From contig CAJNCI010000002.1 in NCBI GenBank assembly GCA_905221215.1, positions 62,001 through 126,000 on the forward strand: a stretch of 64,000 nucleotides of DNA, in the 5' to 3' direction. The stretch comes from a bacterium. GTDB taxonomy: Bacteria; Bacillota; Bacilli; Lactobacillales; Streptococcaceae. The first letter of the stretch is position 1. Each line of letters starts with the position of its first letter. Made by a program: the position numbers and the translations under genes. Shown here in pieces: positions 37,673-47,394 of this stretch. The notes beneath the pieces are model-generated. The model was not told the DNA's origin. It saw only the letters and a list, made by a program, of their open reading frames with translations, and did not search any database.

Positions 37673-38809
37673 TCAATACAATTTTAAGTCACGAGGGTCA
37701 ACTGGGAAGGTTGGGTTGTATGGGTTGTGACGGAGTTTGAAGTGTTTGACATCTTCAATAGTCTGAGTTCCAGACAATTGCATGACTGTCTTCAATTCTG
37801 CATTCAAGTGTTCAAAGACTTGACGTACACCGACACTACCACCGAGGGCCAAGCCGTAAATAACAGGTCGGCCAATAGCTACCAAGTCTGCTCCTGAAGC
37901 CAAGGCTTTAAAGACGTGTTGACCACGACGAATACCTGAATCAAAGACAATTGGCACACGTTTGTCAACTGCTTCTGCTACTTCTTGAAGTGAGTCAAAG
38001 GCAGCTGGTCCACCGTCGATTTGGCGGCCACCGTGGTTGGTTACCCAGATACCAGAGGCACCTGCAGCAAGCGAACGTTCAACGTCCTCACGGCATTGTG
38101 GTCCCTTGACATACACAGGAAGTCCTGAGTATTCAGCGATAAATTCTACGTCACGTGGAGACAAGCGTTGTTTAGCTGATTTGTAAACAAAGTCCATTGA
38201 TTTACCAGCACCTTCTGGCAAGTATTCTTCAACAATCGGCATGCCAACTGGGAAGACAAAACCATTACGCTTATCAACCTCACGATTGCCCCCTACAGTA
38301 GCATCTGCTGTCAAGACAATCGCTTTGTAGCCTTCAGCCTTTACACGGTCCATGATGTGGCGGTTAATGCCATCATCTTTACTAAAGTAAAATTGGAACC
38401 AATGTGGTGTCCCTTGAAGGGCTTCCGTAATTTCTGGAAGGTCGACAGTAGAGTAAGAGCTGGTTGTATAAAGAGAACCAAACTCATGCACACCACGCGC
38501 AGTAGCTACTTCACCTTGTTCATTTGCCAATTTATGAGCCGCAACAGGCGCCATAATGATTGGTGAAGACAATTTTTCACCTGCAAATTCAATCTCTGTA
38601 CTTGGATTTTCTACATTGCAAAGCGTATGCGGAACAATGAGTTTGTGGTTAAAGGCACGGATATTCTCACGTAAAGTGAAAGTATCTTCCGCTCCACTGG
38701 CGATATAGCCAAATGCTGCTTTAGGAATAACTTGTTGCGCCATTGGCTCCAAATCATAGGTATTGATGAAATCTACATGGCCTTCTGCATTGCTTGTTTT
38801 GTATGACAT
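37673..38809 (-). CDS. lctO: L-lactate oxidase
   Basis: A 378-residue FMN enzyme oxidising L-lactate with O2 to pyruvate and H2O2. It belongs to the alpha-hydroxy acid oxidase TIM-barrel family; the catalytic base histidine and substrate arginine lie in VTNHGGRQIDGGPA, and the FMN phosphate site in DSGIRRGQHVFKALASGADLV-type sequence near the end. Its length and the N-terminal region fit lactate oxidase better than isopentenyl isomerase. A cre-like palindrome upstream suggests carbon control. Its product pyruvate is the substrate of SpxB. Confidence 0.94.
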   Translation of the reverse strand: MSYKTSNAEGHVDFINTYDLEPMAQQVIPKAAFGYIASGAEDTFTLRENIRAFNHKLIVPHTLCNVENPSTEIEFAGEKLSSPIIMAPVAAHKLANEQGEVATARGVHEFGSLYTTSSYSTVDLPEITEALQGTPHWFQFYFSKDDGINRHIMDRVKAEGYKAIVLTADATVGGNREVDKRNGFVFPVGMPIVEEYLPEGAGKSMDFVYKSAKQRLSPRDVEFIAEYSGLPVYVKGPQCREDVERSLAAGASGIWVTNHGGRQIDGGPAAFDSLQEVAEAVDKRVPIVFDSGIRRGQHVFKALASGADLVAIGRPVIYGLALGGSVGVRQVFEHLNAELKTVMQLSGTQTIEDVKHFKLRHNPYNPTFPVDPRDLKLY

Positions 38810-38826
38810 AAAATGCCCTCCTTAAT

Positions 38827-38842
38827 AAGTAAGCGTTTACTT
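38827..38842 (-). promoter_or_regulatory. cre-like palindrome upstream of lctO
   Basis: AAGTAAGCGTTTACTT is a near-perfect palindrome centred on CG, 18 bases before the lctO start. It fits a loose CcpA cre. Confidence 0.6.
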
Positions 38843-38982
38843 TGTATATTACAAAAATATCTTAACTCTTTTTTCAAATCTTTTCAAATATTTTGTTTGG
38901 AAATTTCAGAAATTTTATGTCTATGATAAAAAATCCTTATCACGGCAATAAAAAATAGATATTATCCAAAGGAACTTTTAAG

Positions 38983-38991
38983 TGCTACAAT
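38983..38991 (+). promoter_or_regulatory. Extended -10 of the amino acid transporter operon
   Basis: TGCTACAAT, 33 bases before the TTG start of the first permease. No good -35 is visible. Confidence 0.55.
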
Positions 38992-39024
38992 AGCTGTATT
39001 ATTTCTAGATGGGAGGTTCTATTT

Positions 39025-39705
39025 TTGGATTGGTCCATTGTTGAACAATATCTACCACTATATCAAAAGGCTTTTCTCCTGACCTTGCATATCGCAGTTT
39101 GGGGAATTCTGGGATCCTTTCTGCTCGGTTTAATCGTTAGTATCATCCGGCATTACCGCATCCCTATTTTGGCGCAAGTAGCGACAGCTTACATCGAGTT
39201 GTCACGCAACACGCCCCTTTTGATTCAACTCTTCTTTCTCTACTTCGGTCTGCCTCGAATAGGGATTGTCCTATCTTCGGAAGTCTGTGCTACTCTGGGA
39301 CTAGTCTTTTTAGGAGGCTCCTATATGGCAGAATCTTTTCGAAGTGGACTGGAGGCCGTCAGTCAAACCCAACATGAGATTGGATTAGCCATCGGTCTGA
39401 CACCTGTACAGGTCTTTCGCTATGTAGTTCTTCCGCAAGCAACAGCGGTGGCTCTACCATCTTTTAGTGCCAATGTCATTTTCCTCATCAAGGAAACCTC
39501 CGTTTTCTCAGCAGTAGCTTTGGCCGACCTCATGTACGTCGCCAAGGACTTAATTGGGCTCTACTATGAGACAGACATTGCACTGGCCATGTTAGTAATT
39601 GCTTATCTGATTATGCTGCTACCCATCTCACTGGTCTTCAGCTGGATAGAAAGGAGGCTCCGCCATGCAGGATTCGGGAATCCAAGTACTCTTTCAGGGA
39701 AATAA
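39025..39705 (+). CDS. Polar amino acid ABC transporter permease 1
   Basis: A 226-residue HisM/GlnP-type permease with five or so membrane segments and the EAA loop (EIGLAIGLTPVQVFRYVVLPQA, about 118-139) that contacts the ATPase. The start is a TTG (39025) eight bases after GGGAGG; no in-frame ATG gives the full first membrane helix. It overlaps the next permease by 41 bases. First gene of a four-gene operon. Confidence 0.9.
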   Translation: MDWSIVEQYLPLYQKAFLLTLHIAVWGILGSFLLGLIVSIIRHYRIPILAQVATAYIELSRNTPLLIQLFFLYFGLPRIGIVLSSEVCATLGLVFLGGSYMAESFRSGLEAVSQTQHEIGLAIGLTPVQVFRYVVLPQATAVALPSFSANVIFLIKETSVFSAVALADLMYVAKDLIGLYYETDIALAMLVIAYLIMLLPISLVFSWIERRLRHAGFGNPSTLSGK

Positions 39706-40342
39706 TCTCCTGCGGATCTTACAGGGATTGGGCGTTACGATTGGGATTTCTATCCTGTCTGTCCTTCTATCTATGATGTTCGGAACAGTCATGGGAATCA
39801 TCATGACCTCCCATTCTAGGGTAGTACGATTTTTAACACGATTGTATCTAGAATTTATCCGTATCATGCCCCAACTGGTGCTACTCTTCATCGTTTATTT
39901 CGGCCTGGCTCGAAACTTTAATATCAATATCTCAGGAGAGACTTCTGCTATTATCGTTTTTACCCTCTGGGGAACAGCTGAAATGGGGGACTTGGTACGT
40001 GGAGCTATCACTTCCCTCCCTAAGCATCAGTTTGAAAGTGGACAGGCGCTAGGTTTGACCAATGTTCAACTTTACTACCACATCATCATCCCACAGGTCT
40101 TGAGAAGACTGTTGCCACAAGCCATTAACCTTGTCACTCGGATGATCAAAACCACTTCCTTGGTTGTCTTGATTGGGGTTGTGGAAGTGACCAAGGTTGG
40201 ACAGCAAATCATCGATAGCAATCGCCTAACTATCCCAACCGCTTCCTTTTGGATTTATGGAACCATTCTGGTCTTGTATTTTGCAGTCTGCTTTCCTATT
40301 TCCAAACTATCCACTCACTTAGAAAAACATTGGAGGAACTAA
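39665..40342 (+). CDS. Polar amino acid ABC transporter permease 2
   Basis: A 225-residue HisQ-type permease, partner of the preceding gene. It has the EAA loop QFESGQALGLTNVQLYYHIIIPQVLRR (split here near 114-140) and about five membrane segments. ATG start after GGAGG inside the end of permease 1, so the two are translationally coupled. The ATPase starts immediately after its stop. Confidence 0.9.
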   Translation: MQDSGIQVLFQGNNLLRILQGLGVTIGISILSVLLSMMFGTVMGIIMTSHSRVVRFLTRLYLEFIRIMPQLVLLFIVYFGLARNFNINISGETSAIIVFTLWGTAEMGDLVRGAITSLPKHQFESGQALGLTNVQLYYHIIIPQVLRRLLPQAINLVTRMIKTTSLVVLIGVVEVTKVGQQIIDSNRLTIPTASFWIYGTILVLYFAVCFPISKLSTHLEKHWRN

Positions 40343-41101
40343 ATGTCTGAAACTATTTTAGAAATCAAGGAACTAAAAAAATCCTTCGGAGACAATCCTA
40401 TCCTCCAAGGTCTTTCTCTAGATATCAAAAAAGGGGAAGTTGTCGTCATCCTAGGACCATCAGGGTGTGGCAAAAGTACCCTCCTTCGTTGCCTCAATGG
40501 TTTAGAAAGCATTCAAGGTGGAGATATCCTACTGGATGGCCAGTCCATTATTGGCAATCAGAAAGACTTTCACCTCGTTCGCCAAAAGATTGGCATGGTC
40601 TTTCAAAGTTATGAACTCTTTCCTCATCTGGATGTCCTTCAAAACCTCATCCTAGGCCCTATCAAAGCACAGGGACGGGACAAAAAAGAAGTAACGGAAG
40701 AAGCTTTGCAACTACTGGAACGTGTCGGATTGCTGGATAAACAATATAGCTTTGCCCGTCAATTATCTGGCGGACAAAAACAACGGGTTGCAATTGTCCG
40801 TGCCCTGCTCATGCATCCAGAAATTATCCTTTTTGATGAAGTGACTGCTTCGCTGGATCCAGAAATGGTGCGTGAGGTTCTGGAACTTATCAATGACTTG
40901 GCCCAAGAAGGGCGCACCATGATTCTAGTAACCCACGAAATGCAGTTTGCCCAAGCCATTGCCGACCGCATTATCTTCCTAGACCAAGGAAAAATCGCTG
41001 AAGAAGGAACAGCTCAAGCCTTCTTCACCAATCCACAAACCAAACGAGCACAGGAATTTTTAAACGTCTTTGACTTTAGCCAATTTGGCTCATACCTATA
41101 A
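40343..41101 (+). CDS. Polar amino acid ABC transporter ATPase
   Basis: A 252-residue HisP/GlnQ-type ATPase. Walker A is GPSGCGKS (about 39-46), signature QLSGGQKQRVAIVRAL, Walker B ILFDEVTASLDPE. The DEVTS-type Walker B (DEVTA rather than DEPTS) is slightly unusual but keeps the catalytic glutamate. It supplies energy for the two permeases before it. Confidence 0.94.
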   Translation: MSETILEIKELKKSFGDNPILQGLSLDIKKGEVVVILGPSGCGKSTLLRCLNGLESIQGGDILLDGQSIIGNQKDFHLVRQKIGMVFQSYELFPHLDVLQNLILGPIKAQGRDKKEVTEEALQLLERVGLLDKQYSFARQLSGGQKQRVAIVRALLMHPEIILFDEVTASLDPEMVREVLELINDLAQEGRTMILVTHEMQFAQAIADRIIFLDQGKIAEEGTAQAFFTNPQTKRAQEFLNVFDFSQFGSYL

Positions 41102-41112
41102 AGGAGATTTTT

Positions 41113-41979
41113 ATGAAACTATTCAAACCACTCTTAACTGTTTTAGCACTTGCCTTTGCCCTTATCTTTGTCACAGCTTGTAGCTCAGGTGGAAACGCTG
41201 GTTCATCGTCTGGTAAAACCACTGCCAAGGCTCGCACAATCGATGAAATCAAAAAAAGCGGTGAGCTACGAATCGCCGTATTTGGAGACAAAAAACCATT
41301 TGGTTACGTTGACAATGATGGTTCTTACCAAGGTTACGATATCGAACTTGGGAACCAACTGGCACAGGACCTTGGTGTAAAGGTTAAATACGTTTCAGTC
41401 GATGCTGCCAACCGTGCTGAATACTTGATTTCAAACAAGGTAGATATTACTCTTGCCAACTTTACGGTAACTGATGAACGCAAGAAACAAGTTGATTTTG
41501 CCCTTCCTTACATGAAAGTTTCACTTGGTGTCGTATCGCCTAAGACTGGTCTCATTACAGATGTCAAACAATTGGAAGGTAAAACCTTGATTGTCACAAA
41601 AGGAACAACTGCTGAGACATATTTTGAAAAAAATCATCCAGAAATCAAACTCCAAAAATACGACCAATACAGCGACTCTTACCAAGCCCTTCTTGACGGA
41701 CGAGGAGATGCCTTCTCTACTGACAATACGGAAGTCCTAGCTTGGGCGCTTGAAAATAAAGGATTTGAAGTTGGAATTACTTCCCTCGGTGATCCAGATA
41801 CCATCGCAGCAGCAGTCCAAAAAGGCAACCAAGAATTGCTAGACTTCATCAATAAAGATATTGAAAAATTAGGCAAGGAAAACTTCTTCCACAAGGCCTA
41901 TGAAAAAACACTTCACCCAACCTACGGTGACGCTGCTAAAGCAGATGACCTAGTTGTTGAAGGCGGAAAAGTTGACTAA
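41113..41979 (+). CDS. Amino acid-binding lipoprotein of an ABC transporter
   Basis: A 288-residue extracellular type II binding protein. The signal peptide ends in the lipobox FVTAC with C23 lipid-anchored, followed by a Ser/Gly linker. The mature domain has the family motif YQGYDIELGNQLAQDLGV and a ligand site (DITLANFTVTDERKK). It is probably for glutamate, aspartate or glutamine, but the specificity is not readable. Last gene of the operon, with a terminator after it. Confidence 0.92.
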   Translation: MKLFKPLLTVLALAFALIFVTACSSGGNAGSSSGKTTAKARTIDEIKKSGELRIAVFGDKKPFGYVDNDGSYQGYDIELGNQLAQDLGVKVKYVSVDAANRAEYLISNKVDITLANFTVTDERKKQVDFALPYMKVSLGVVSPKTGLITDVKQLEGKTLIVTKGTTAETYFEKNHPEIKLQKYDQYSDSYQALLDGRGDAFSTDNTEVLAWALENKGFEVGITSLGDPDTIAAAVQKGNQELLDFINKDIEKLGKENFFHKAYEKTLHPTYGDAAKADDLVVEGGKVD

Positions 41980-41997
41980 CATCCAATAACATTACAA

Positions 41998-42034
41998 AAA
42001 GAAATCAGGTAATCCTAGTGACTACCTGATTTTC
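41998..42034. terminator. Bidirectional terminator between the transporter and pyrE
   Basis: AAATCAGGTA...TACCTGATTT stem with A and T runs on each side. Confidence 0.8.
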
Positions 42035-42040
42035 TATGTT

Positions 42041-42673
42041 TTAGGCATTTTGCCAATTTTCTTGGTCTTCTTTAAAGCGCTTTAGGAGGTCCAATCCTTC
42101 TGGCGTGATGTAACCTTCTTCTTGGGCTAGATGGATAAGCTCGCTATAGTTTGAAAGTGTCACCAATTTCACACCAGCATCCGCAAAGTTCTTATCTGCC
42201 TTTGGCAATTGGTAGCTGAAAATCGCTACTACTCCAAGCACATCTGCTCCTTCTCGCTTAGCTGCTGCAACAGCTTCAAGAACAGAACCACCAGTTGAAA
42301 TAAGGTCTTCAACCACTACCATTTTTTGACCTTGAGCCACGCGACCTTCGATTTGATTACCAGCTCCGTGGTCTTTTGGTTTGCTACGGATATAGGCAAA
42401 TGGCAAGTTCATCTTATCAGCAATAATAGCTCCATGTGGAATTCCTGCTGTTGCAGTTCCTGCAATCACTTCTACTTCTGGAAATTCTGCTTTAATAGCA
42501 TCCACAAAACCATTTTCAATCAAGCTACGAGTTTCTGGATAGGCAAGTGTCACACGGTTATCTGTGTAAATCGGTGACTTGATTCCAGATGCCCAGGTGA
42601 AAGGCTCCTCTGGTTTGAGATAAACTGCTTGAATTTTCAAGAGGTGGCTAGCGATATCTTTAGCAAGTGTCAT
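42041..42673 (-). CDS. pyrE: Orotate phosphoribosyltransferase
   Basis: A 210-residue enzyme making OMP from orotate and PRPP, fifth step of UMP synthesis. The PRPP-binding motif [12 protein letters not shown] is near 117-128 and the flexible catalytic loop [10 protein letters not shown] precedes it. It follows pyrF by 32 bases and shares its promoter and PyrR attenuator. Confidence 0.96.
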   Translation of the reverse strand: MTLAKDIASHLLKIQAVYLKPEEPFTWASGIKSPIYTDNRVTLAYPETRSLIENGFVDAIKAEFPEVEVIAGTATAGIPHGAIIADKMNLPFAYIRSKPKDHGAGNQIEGRVAQGQKMVVVEDLISTGGSVLEAVAAAKREGADVLGVVAIFSYQLPKADKNFADAGVKLVTLSNYSELIHLAQEEGYITPEGLDLLKRFKEDQENWQNA

Positions 42674-42705
42674 GGTCTTCTCCTTTTGGTTTTATAATTT
42701 ATTTT

Positions 42706-43407
42706 TTAATTCCAGTCCTGTGTCCATTCATCCTTGATGGCATGATAAGCTGCAACAGGATCTTCAGCTTGGGTAATGGGACGTCCCACTACGATATAGT
42801 CACTGCCAATCTGATAAGCATCAGCAGGGGTCATGACACGTTTTTGGTCTCCAACAGCAGCTCCCTGAGGGCGAATTCCTGGTGTTAGACAGATAAAATC
42901 TGGATTGGTGGCCTGCTTGATGAGTTGAACTTCCTGAGCCGAGCAAACGACACCATCCAAGCCAGCTTCAGCTGTCTTCTTGGCATAGTGAATCACAGAC
43001 TCTTGCAAGCTGGTTTGGATATTTTGAAAATCCTGCATCTGGGCTTCCGATGTTGATGTCAGCTGAGTCACTGCAATCAACTTCGATTGACTTCTAAGTC
43101 CTTCACGCGCAGCCTTCATCATCTCTACACCACCAGCCGCATGAACATTGGTCATATCGACACCAAGCTGAGACAAGACCTTCATGGCTGACTTGACTGT
43201 ATTGGGAATGTCATGAAGTTTGAGATCTAAAAAGACACTATGACCCAAACCTTTTAAGTAGGACACAATCTCAGGCCCCGTTGCGTAATAAAGCTCCATC
43301 CCCACTTTTAGATAAAGACTTTCTTCTTCTGGGAAGTGAGCTAAGAATTCCTTGACCGCCTCAAAACTAGGAAAATCAAGAGCAATGACTGGACGATGTT
43401 CTCGCAT
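42706..43407 (-). CDS. pyrF: Orotidine 5'-phosphate decarboxylase
   Basis: A 233-residue TIM-barrel enzyme converting OMP to UMP, the last step of the pathway. Catalytic Lys/Asp residues lie in [13 protein letters not shown] (near 59-71), and the phosphate-binding [11 protein letters not shown] is near the C-terminus. First gene of pyrF-pyrE behind a PyrR-dependent attenuator. Confidence 0.96.
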   Translation of the reverse strand: MREHRPVIALDFPSFEAVKEFLAHFPEEESLYLKVGMELYYATGPEIVSYLKGLGHSVFLDLKLHDIPNTVKSAMKVLSQLGVDMTNVHAAGGVEMMKAAREGLRSQSKLIAVTQLTSTSEAQMQDFQNIQTSLQESVIHYAKKTAEAGLDGVVCSAQEVQLIKQATNPDFICLTPGIRPQGAAVGDQKRVMTPADAYQIGSDYIVVGRPITQAEDPVAAYHAIKDEWTQDWN

Positions 43408-43460
43408 AGGTTTCTCCTTTTACCTTTGCTAGTGAGAGAGTCTGGGCAACAGAAACCACG

Positions 43461-43490
43461 AAAAAAGGAACCTGCCAACAGCAAGGTTCC
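43461..43490 (-). terminator. Attenuator terminator before pyrF
   Basis: On the minus strand GGAACCTTGC-TGTT-GGCAGGTTCC is followed by six T. It lies between the PyrR site and the pyrF ribosome binding site. Confidence 0.9.
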
Positions 43491-43524
43491 ACGAAAAATG
43501 GGTAGTCTCCACCCTTTCACCGTC

Positions 43525-43561
43525 TAACCTTAGCTGCCTCTCTGGACTGCTTTAAAGGTTT
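43525..43561 (-). promoter_or_regulatory. PyrR-binding anti-antiterminator in the pyrF leader
   Basis: On the minus strand AACCTT...AAGGTT closes a stem whose loop carries AGTCCAGAGAGGC, the conserved PyrR recognition motif. When UMP-bound PyrR holds this stem the terminator at 43461-43490 forms. Confidence 0.9.
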
Positions 43562-43567
43562 TTTACT

Positions 43568-43596
43568 ATTCTATTATTTCTACTAGCACTTGTCAA
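43568..43596 (-). promoter_or_regulatory. pyrF promoter
   Basis: On the minus strand -35 TTGACA (43596-43591), 17-base spacer, -10 TAGAAT (43573-43568). Confidence 0.85.
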
Positions 43597-43639
43597 GTAA
43601 AAACATGGCAACTAAAGAGTTATAGGAGAAAAGCTAAAC

Positions 43640-44869
43640 CTAGCGACGCGATGAACGCTGATTTGTTTGGTTTCGATTGCTCTCTTCCTCTTGTTTTTTC
43701 TTTTCTTCTTCTAAACGTTTACGTTCTTCTTCCTGTTTTTTCTCGGCTTCCTTAGCCTCTTGTTTGGCTTTTTCCTCAGCCTCCATAATTAGTTTATCTG
43801 CCACAGTGTAACTGTAAATTCCAGCTTCCATATCGACCACACTCGGTTCTGACAATTGAGGTTTAATCTTGCTGTAATAAGGCAGTTTCTTACTCATTTC
43901 AGACAGGGGAACCAAGACTTCGTCCGAATCATTCATGGTCAATCGAATTAAATCTGAAGTCACCTTGCTTGGGGCTAGTTCCACCTTTTGGATAGCCGCC
44001 TTGAGTTCAGGGCTAATTTGAGAAAGTTCTGAGACAAAAGCCCTGATTTGTTCACTATCATTAAAGAGAACAGACAAATAAGTTTCTGGTAGACTGACCA
44101 AGCTCACAGCACTGGTCTCAAGCTGACCACTGGAAAGAATAGGATAATGATTTTCACCAGAAACATAGTAAGCCACAATATCATATTCCTTGACCTTGAT
44201 AGTAAACTTAGTTGGAAATTGATAGACAAGCTGAGCTGATTCAACCCAATAATTAGACTTGATCTGCTCTTCATATTTTGCCTTGTCTAGCAGAAGGTTA
44301 ATCGTATAATCCGAATCCTGAATGCCTGAAGCCTGTCGAATATCATCAGCTGTAGTTTGCACCGTTCCCTCAATACGGATATCCTTCATGGTCGCATAAG
44401 GACTGAGTAAGTAGGCAGAGACAATCAATAAAAGCAGACTTGGAAATAAAATCGTTAGAGCTCGCAAGATATGGAGGCCAGGAATCTTTGCTTTGGCTGG
44501 TTTTTCTTTTACATGCTTTTTCTCTATTTTTTTATCCTGTTTATTCTGTTTCTTTGGCTCTTTGGATTTTTGTTCTTCTTTGGCTACTTCTTTTTTGACG
44601 TCTTCTGTCTCTTCTAGTTTTTCCTTAGCGTCTTCCTTGGCTGATTCTGGGTCTTTTGGTTCAGATTCACTCTCTTGCTCCTCAGTTTCATCTGACTTTT
44701 CAGATTTCGAAGCCATTCGAGCTTGTCTTTCCTTTTCCTTCTCCTCAGCTAGGGCCGCCTCTTCTTCAGCCTTCTTTTTTAGATATTCTTGGTTTCGTTT
44801 CTGCCATTCTGATAACTCTTTAAATTCTTCGAGGATTTCTTTGCCCTCATTTTTCTTATCTTTTGACAT
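43640..44869 (-). CDS. divIB: Cell division protein DivIB/FtsQ
   Basis: A 409-residue bitopic division protein that forms the DivIB-DivIC-FtsL complex. A long highly charged cytoplasmic tail (1-130, coiled-coil-like Lys/Glu repeats) precedes one membrane helix (134-156) and an external POTRA domain (about 160-230) and beta domain. A second Glu/Lys-rich tail follows from about 365. It comes nine bases after murG in the murD-murG-divIB cluster. Confidence 0.94.
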   Translation of the reverse strand: MSKDKKNEGKEILEEFKELSEWQKRNQEYLKKKAEEEAALAEEKEKERQARMASKSEKSDETEEQESESEPKDPESAKEDAKEKLEETEDVKKEVAKEEQKSKEPKKQNKQDKKIEKKHVKEKPAKAKIPGLHILRALTILFPSLLLLIVSAYLLSPYATMKDIRIEGTVQTTADDIRQASGIQDSDYTINLLLDKAKYEEQIKSNYWVESAQLVYQFPTKFTIKVKEYDIVAYYVSGENHYPILSSGQLETSAVSLVSLPETYLSVLFNDSEQIRAFVSELSQISPELKAAIQKVELAPSKVTSDLIRLTMNDSDEVLVPLSEMSKKLPYYSKIKPQLSEPSVVDMEAGIYSYTVADKLIMEAEEKAKQEAKEAEKKQEEERKRLEEEKKKQEEESNRNQTNQRSSRR

Positions 44870-44878
44870 TTACTTTCC

Positions 44879-45937
44879 TTATGATAAATCTTTTTTCAAT
44901 AATTCATAAAAATCTGCTAGAGATTTCAATTCCTTAGAAGCCTTCATCTTAGCTTGGTATTCTTCCTTGTGACTTAGTAAGTGAGAAATCTTCCCTTCCA
45001 AACTATCCAAGGTCAAATCGCTTTCTTGAAGCTCTTCTGCATAGCCTTTCTTAACAAAGTAAGCCGCATTTTCTATCTGGTCACCACGACTAGCTTCCCG
45101 ACCAAGTGGCACAATGACATGTAATTTTGCCATGGCTAAGAGCTCAAAAATCGTATTGGCACCACCACGTGTCACAACAATGTCAGCCAATTCCATCAAA
45201 GGTTGATAGAGATTGGTCACATAGTCAACACGAAAAAGATTTTGGCTCAACTCGTTCAGACTAGAATCTCCAGTTAGATTGATAATATTGTAGCGCTCTG
45301 TCAGCTCTTTTTTATGGTCTGTCACCAATTGGTTAAAGACACGAGCGCCTGCAGAACCACCGACAAACAATACAGTTGGCAATTTAGGATTAAAGTGAGT
45401 TTGAATATCCACCAATTCATCTGGTTCTGGAGTATTTTGGTCTGAAACCTTTGTCACTGCTCCTACATGCTCGACCTTAGACAAGCTTGAAGATTGCTCA
45501 AAGGTTGAATACATCTTCGTCGCAAATTTATAGGCGATTTTATTGGCCAAGCCCATAGATAGGTCGGATTCATGAATAAAGACTGGCACTCCTGACACAC
45601 GCGCAGCGATAACAGGCGGTACTGAGACAAAGCCCCCTTTTGAAAAAAGAGCCTGTGGGCGAAGTCGCAACATGATAAAGAGCGATTGGACGATTCCCCA
45701 GCCAACTTTAAAGACGTCCAGCATATTTTGCCAAGAGAAATAGCGACGCAATTTCCCAGTCGCAATAGAATGGAAAGTAACATCCAAACCTGACTTGAGG
45801 ATTTCTTGGTGTTCGATACCACGCTTGTCCCCGATATAGTGGACTTCCCAGCCATCTTCGATGAACTTGGGCATTAACAAAAGATTGAGGGTGACGTGTC
45901 CAACCGTCCCCCCACCTGTAAAGACAATTTTTTTCAT
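44879..45937 (-). CDS. murG: UDP-GlcNAc:lipid I N-acetylglucosaminyltransferase MurG
   Basis: A 352-residue peripheral membrane glycosyltransferase making lipid II. The N-terminal glycine-rich motif GGGTVGHV is at 8-15, the second G-loop is [11 protein letters not shown], and the UDP-GlcNAc site is [13 protein letters not shown] near 250-262. It starts one base after murD. Confidence 0.96.
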   Translation of the reverse strand: MKKIVFTGGGTVGHVTLNLLLMPKFIEDGWEVHYIGDKRGIEHQEILKSGLDVTFHSIATGKLRRYFSWQNMLDVFKVGWGIVQSLFIMLRLRPQALFSKGGFVSVPPVIAARVSGVPVFIHESDLSMGLANKIAYKFATKMYSTFEQSSSLSKVEHVGAVTKVSDQNTPEPDELVDIQTHFNPKLPTVLFVGGSAGARVFNQLVTDHKKELTERYNIINLTGDSSLNELSQNLFRVDYVTNLYQPLMELADIVVTRGGANTIFELLAMAKLHVIVPLGREASRGDQIENAAYFVKKGYAEELQESDLTLDSLEGKISHLLSHKEEYQAKMKASKELKSLADFYELLKKDLS

Positions 45938-45938
45938 A

Positions 45939-47291
45939 TTATTCCTTTAACTCCGCTACTGTGTCGATAAAGAGGTCGCCACGTACTTCAAAGTTAGCAT
46001 ACATATCCCAGCTAGCATTGGCAGGACTGAGAAGAACCACATCTCCTTGAGTCGCAAGATCGTAAGCCTTGCGGGTCGCATCTGCAATATCAGTCGCATC
46101 CACATAAGCCACACCAGCCTTATCCGCTGCCCGTTTGACACGCACAGCAGATTGACCGAGGATGACCATCTTCTTAAGTCCAGTAATGTCTGGAACCAAC
46201 TCGTCAAACTCATTACCACGGTCTAAACCACCTGCAATCAAGATGACCTTGCTGTTATCAAATCCTGACAAGGCTTTTTGAGTAGCCAAGATATTGGTTG
46301 ACTTGCTATCGTTATAGAATTTGACACCATTGATCTCATCCACAAACTGGAGACGGTGCTTGACACCACCAAAGGCTGAAAGAGTTTCCTTGATGGTTTG
46401 ATTGTCCACGCCACGGAGCTTGGCTACTGCAATAGTCGCAAGGGCATTTTCCACATTGTGGCTACCTGGAACTCCGATTTCACTAGCTGCCATGACCACT
46501 TCTCCACGGAAGTAGAGCTGCCCATCTTCCAGATAAGCTCCATCAACCTTTTCCTGTGTTGAAAATGGAACAACAGTAGCTTGTGTTTTGCTAGCCAATT
46601 CTTTTGCTAAATCTTGGTTAAAGTTCAAAATAAGGAAATCATCTGCTGTCATCTTGTTCTGGATATTCCACTTAGCTGCCACATATTCCTCAAAAGAACC
46701 ATGATAATCGATATGAGTTGGCATGAGGTTGGTAATAACCGCAATCTCAGGATGGAATTCTTGAACGCCCATGAGTTGGAAAGAAGAAAGCTCCATGACA
46801 AGCGTATCCTTATCTGACGCAGTTTGAGCCACTTGACTGGCTGGATAGCCGATATTTCCTGATAAGAGACCATGTTGGCCAGCAGCAGTCAAAACGTCTC
46901 CAATCATGGTCGTTGTGGTTGTTTTACCATTAGAACCAGTAATACCAACAATTGGTGCTTCTGAAATCAAGTAAGCCAATTCCACCTCAGTTAAGACTGG
47001 AATATCCTTTGCCAAAGCCTTTTCAATCATGGGATTGCTGTAGGGGATACCTGGATTTTTCACCATAAGGGCAAACTCTTCATCCAAGAGTTCCAAAGGA
47101 TGACCGCCTGTGATGACCTTGATCCCTTCTTCCAGCAAACTTTGGGCAGCTGGATTGTCCTCGAAAGGCTTCCCATCATTTACTGTCACAATGGCACCTA
47201 GCTTGTCCAATAAACGAGCTGCAGATTCACCAGACTTAGCCAAACCTAAAACAAGGACTTTCTTATTTTTAAATTGATCTATTACTTTCAT
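45939..47291 (-). CDS. murD: UDP-N-acetylmuramoylalanine-D-glutamate ligase MurD
   Basis: A 450-residue cytoplasmic Mur ligase adding D-glutamate to UDP-MurNAc-L-Ala. The ATP loop GSNGKTTTT begins at 119, and YNDSKSTN with IAGGLDRG mark the substrate and C-terminal domains. It starts its operon, with an extended -10 TGGTAAAAT upstream. Confidence 0.96.
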   Translation of the reverse strand: MKVIDQFKNKKVLVLGLAKSGESAARLLDKLGAIVTVNDGKPFEDNPAAQSLLEEGIKVITGGHPLELLDEEFALMVKNPGIPYSNPMIEKALAKDIPVLTEVELAYLISEAPIVGITGSNGKTTTTTMIGDVLTAAGQHGLLSGNIGYPASQVAQTASDKDTLVMELSSFQLMGVQEFHPEIAVITNLMPTHIDYHGSFEEYVAAKWNIQNKMTADDFLILNFNQDLAKELASKTQATVVPFSTQEKVDGAYLEDGQLYFRGEVVMAASEIGVPGSHNVENALATIAVAKLRGVDNQTIKETLSAFGGVKHRLQFVDEINGVKFYNDSKSTNILATQKALSGFDNSKVILIAGGLDRGNEFDELVPDITGLKKMVILGQSAVRVKRAADKAGVAYVDATDIADATRKAYDLATQGDVVLLSPANASWDMYANFEVRGDLFIDTVAELKE

Positions 47292-47340
47292 GTCTCGAAC
47301 TCCATTTCTACTCTTACTATTTTACCATTTTTATGGAAAT

Positions 47341-47370
47341 AAAAAAGCCACAAAGTGTGTTTGTGACTCT
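47341..47370 (-). terminator. Terminator of the ABC ATPase/DUF1430 operon
   Basis: On the minus strand GTCACAAA-CACAC-TTTGTGGC followed by TTTTTT. Confidence 0.85.
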
Positions 47371-47394
47371 TTCTTCTAACTGAATTTTACCTTA

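Noticed and set aside
44493-44909. 138-codon plus-strand ORF opposite divIB
   Set aside because: Serine/phenylalanine-rich mirror of the Lys/Glu-rich DivIB tail, with no start signals.
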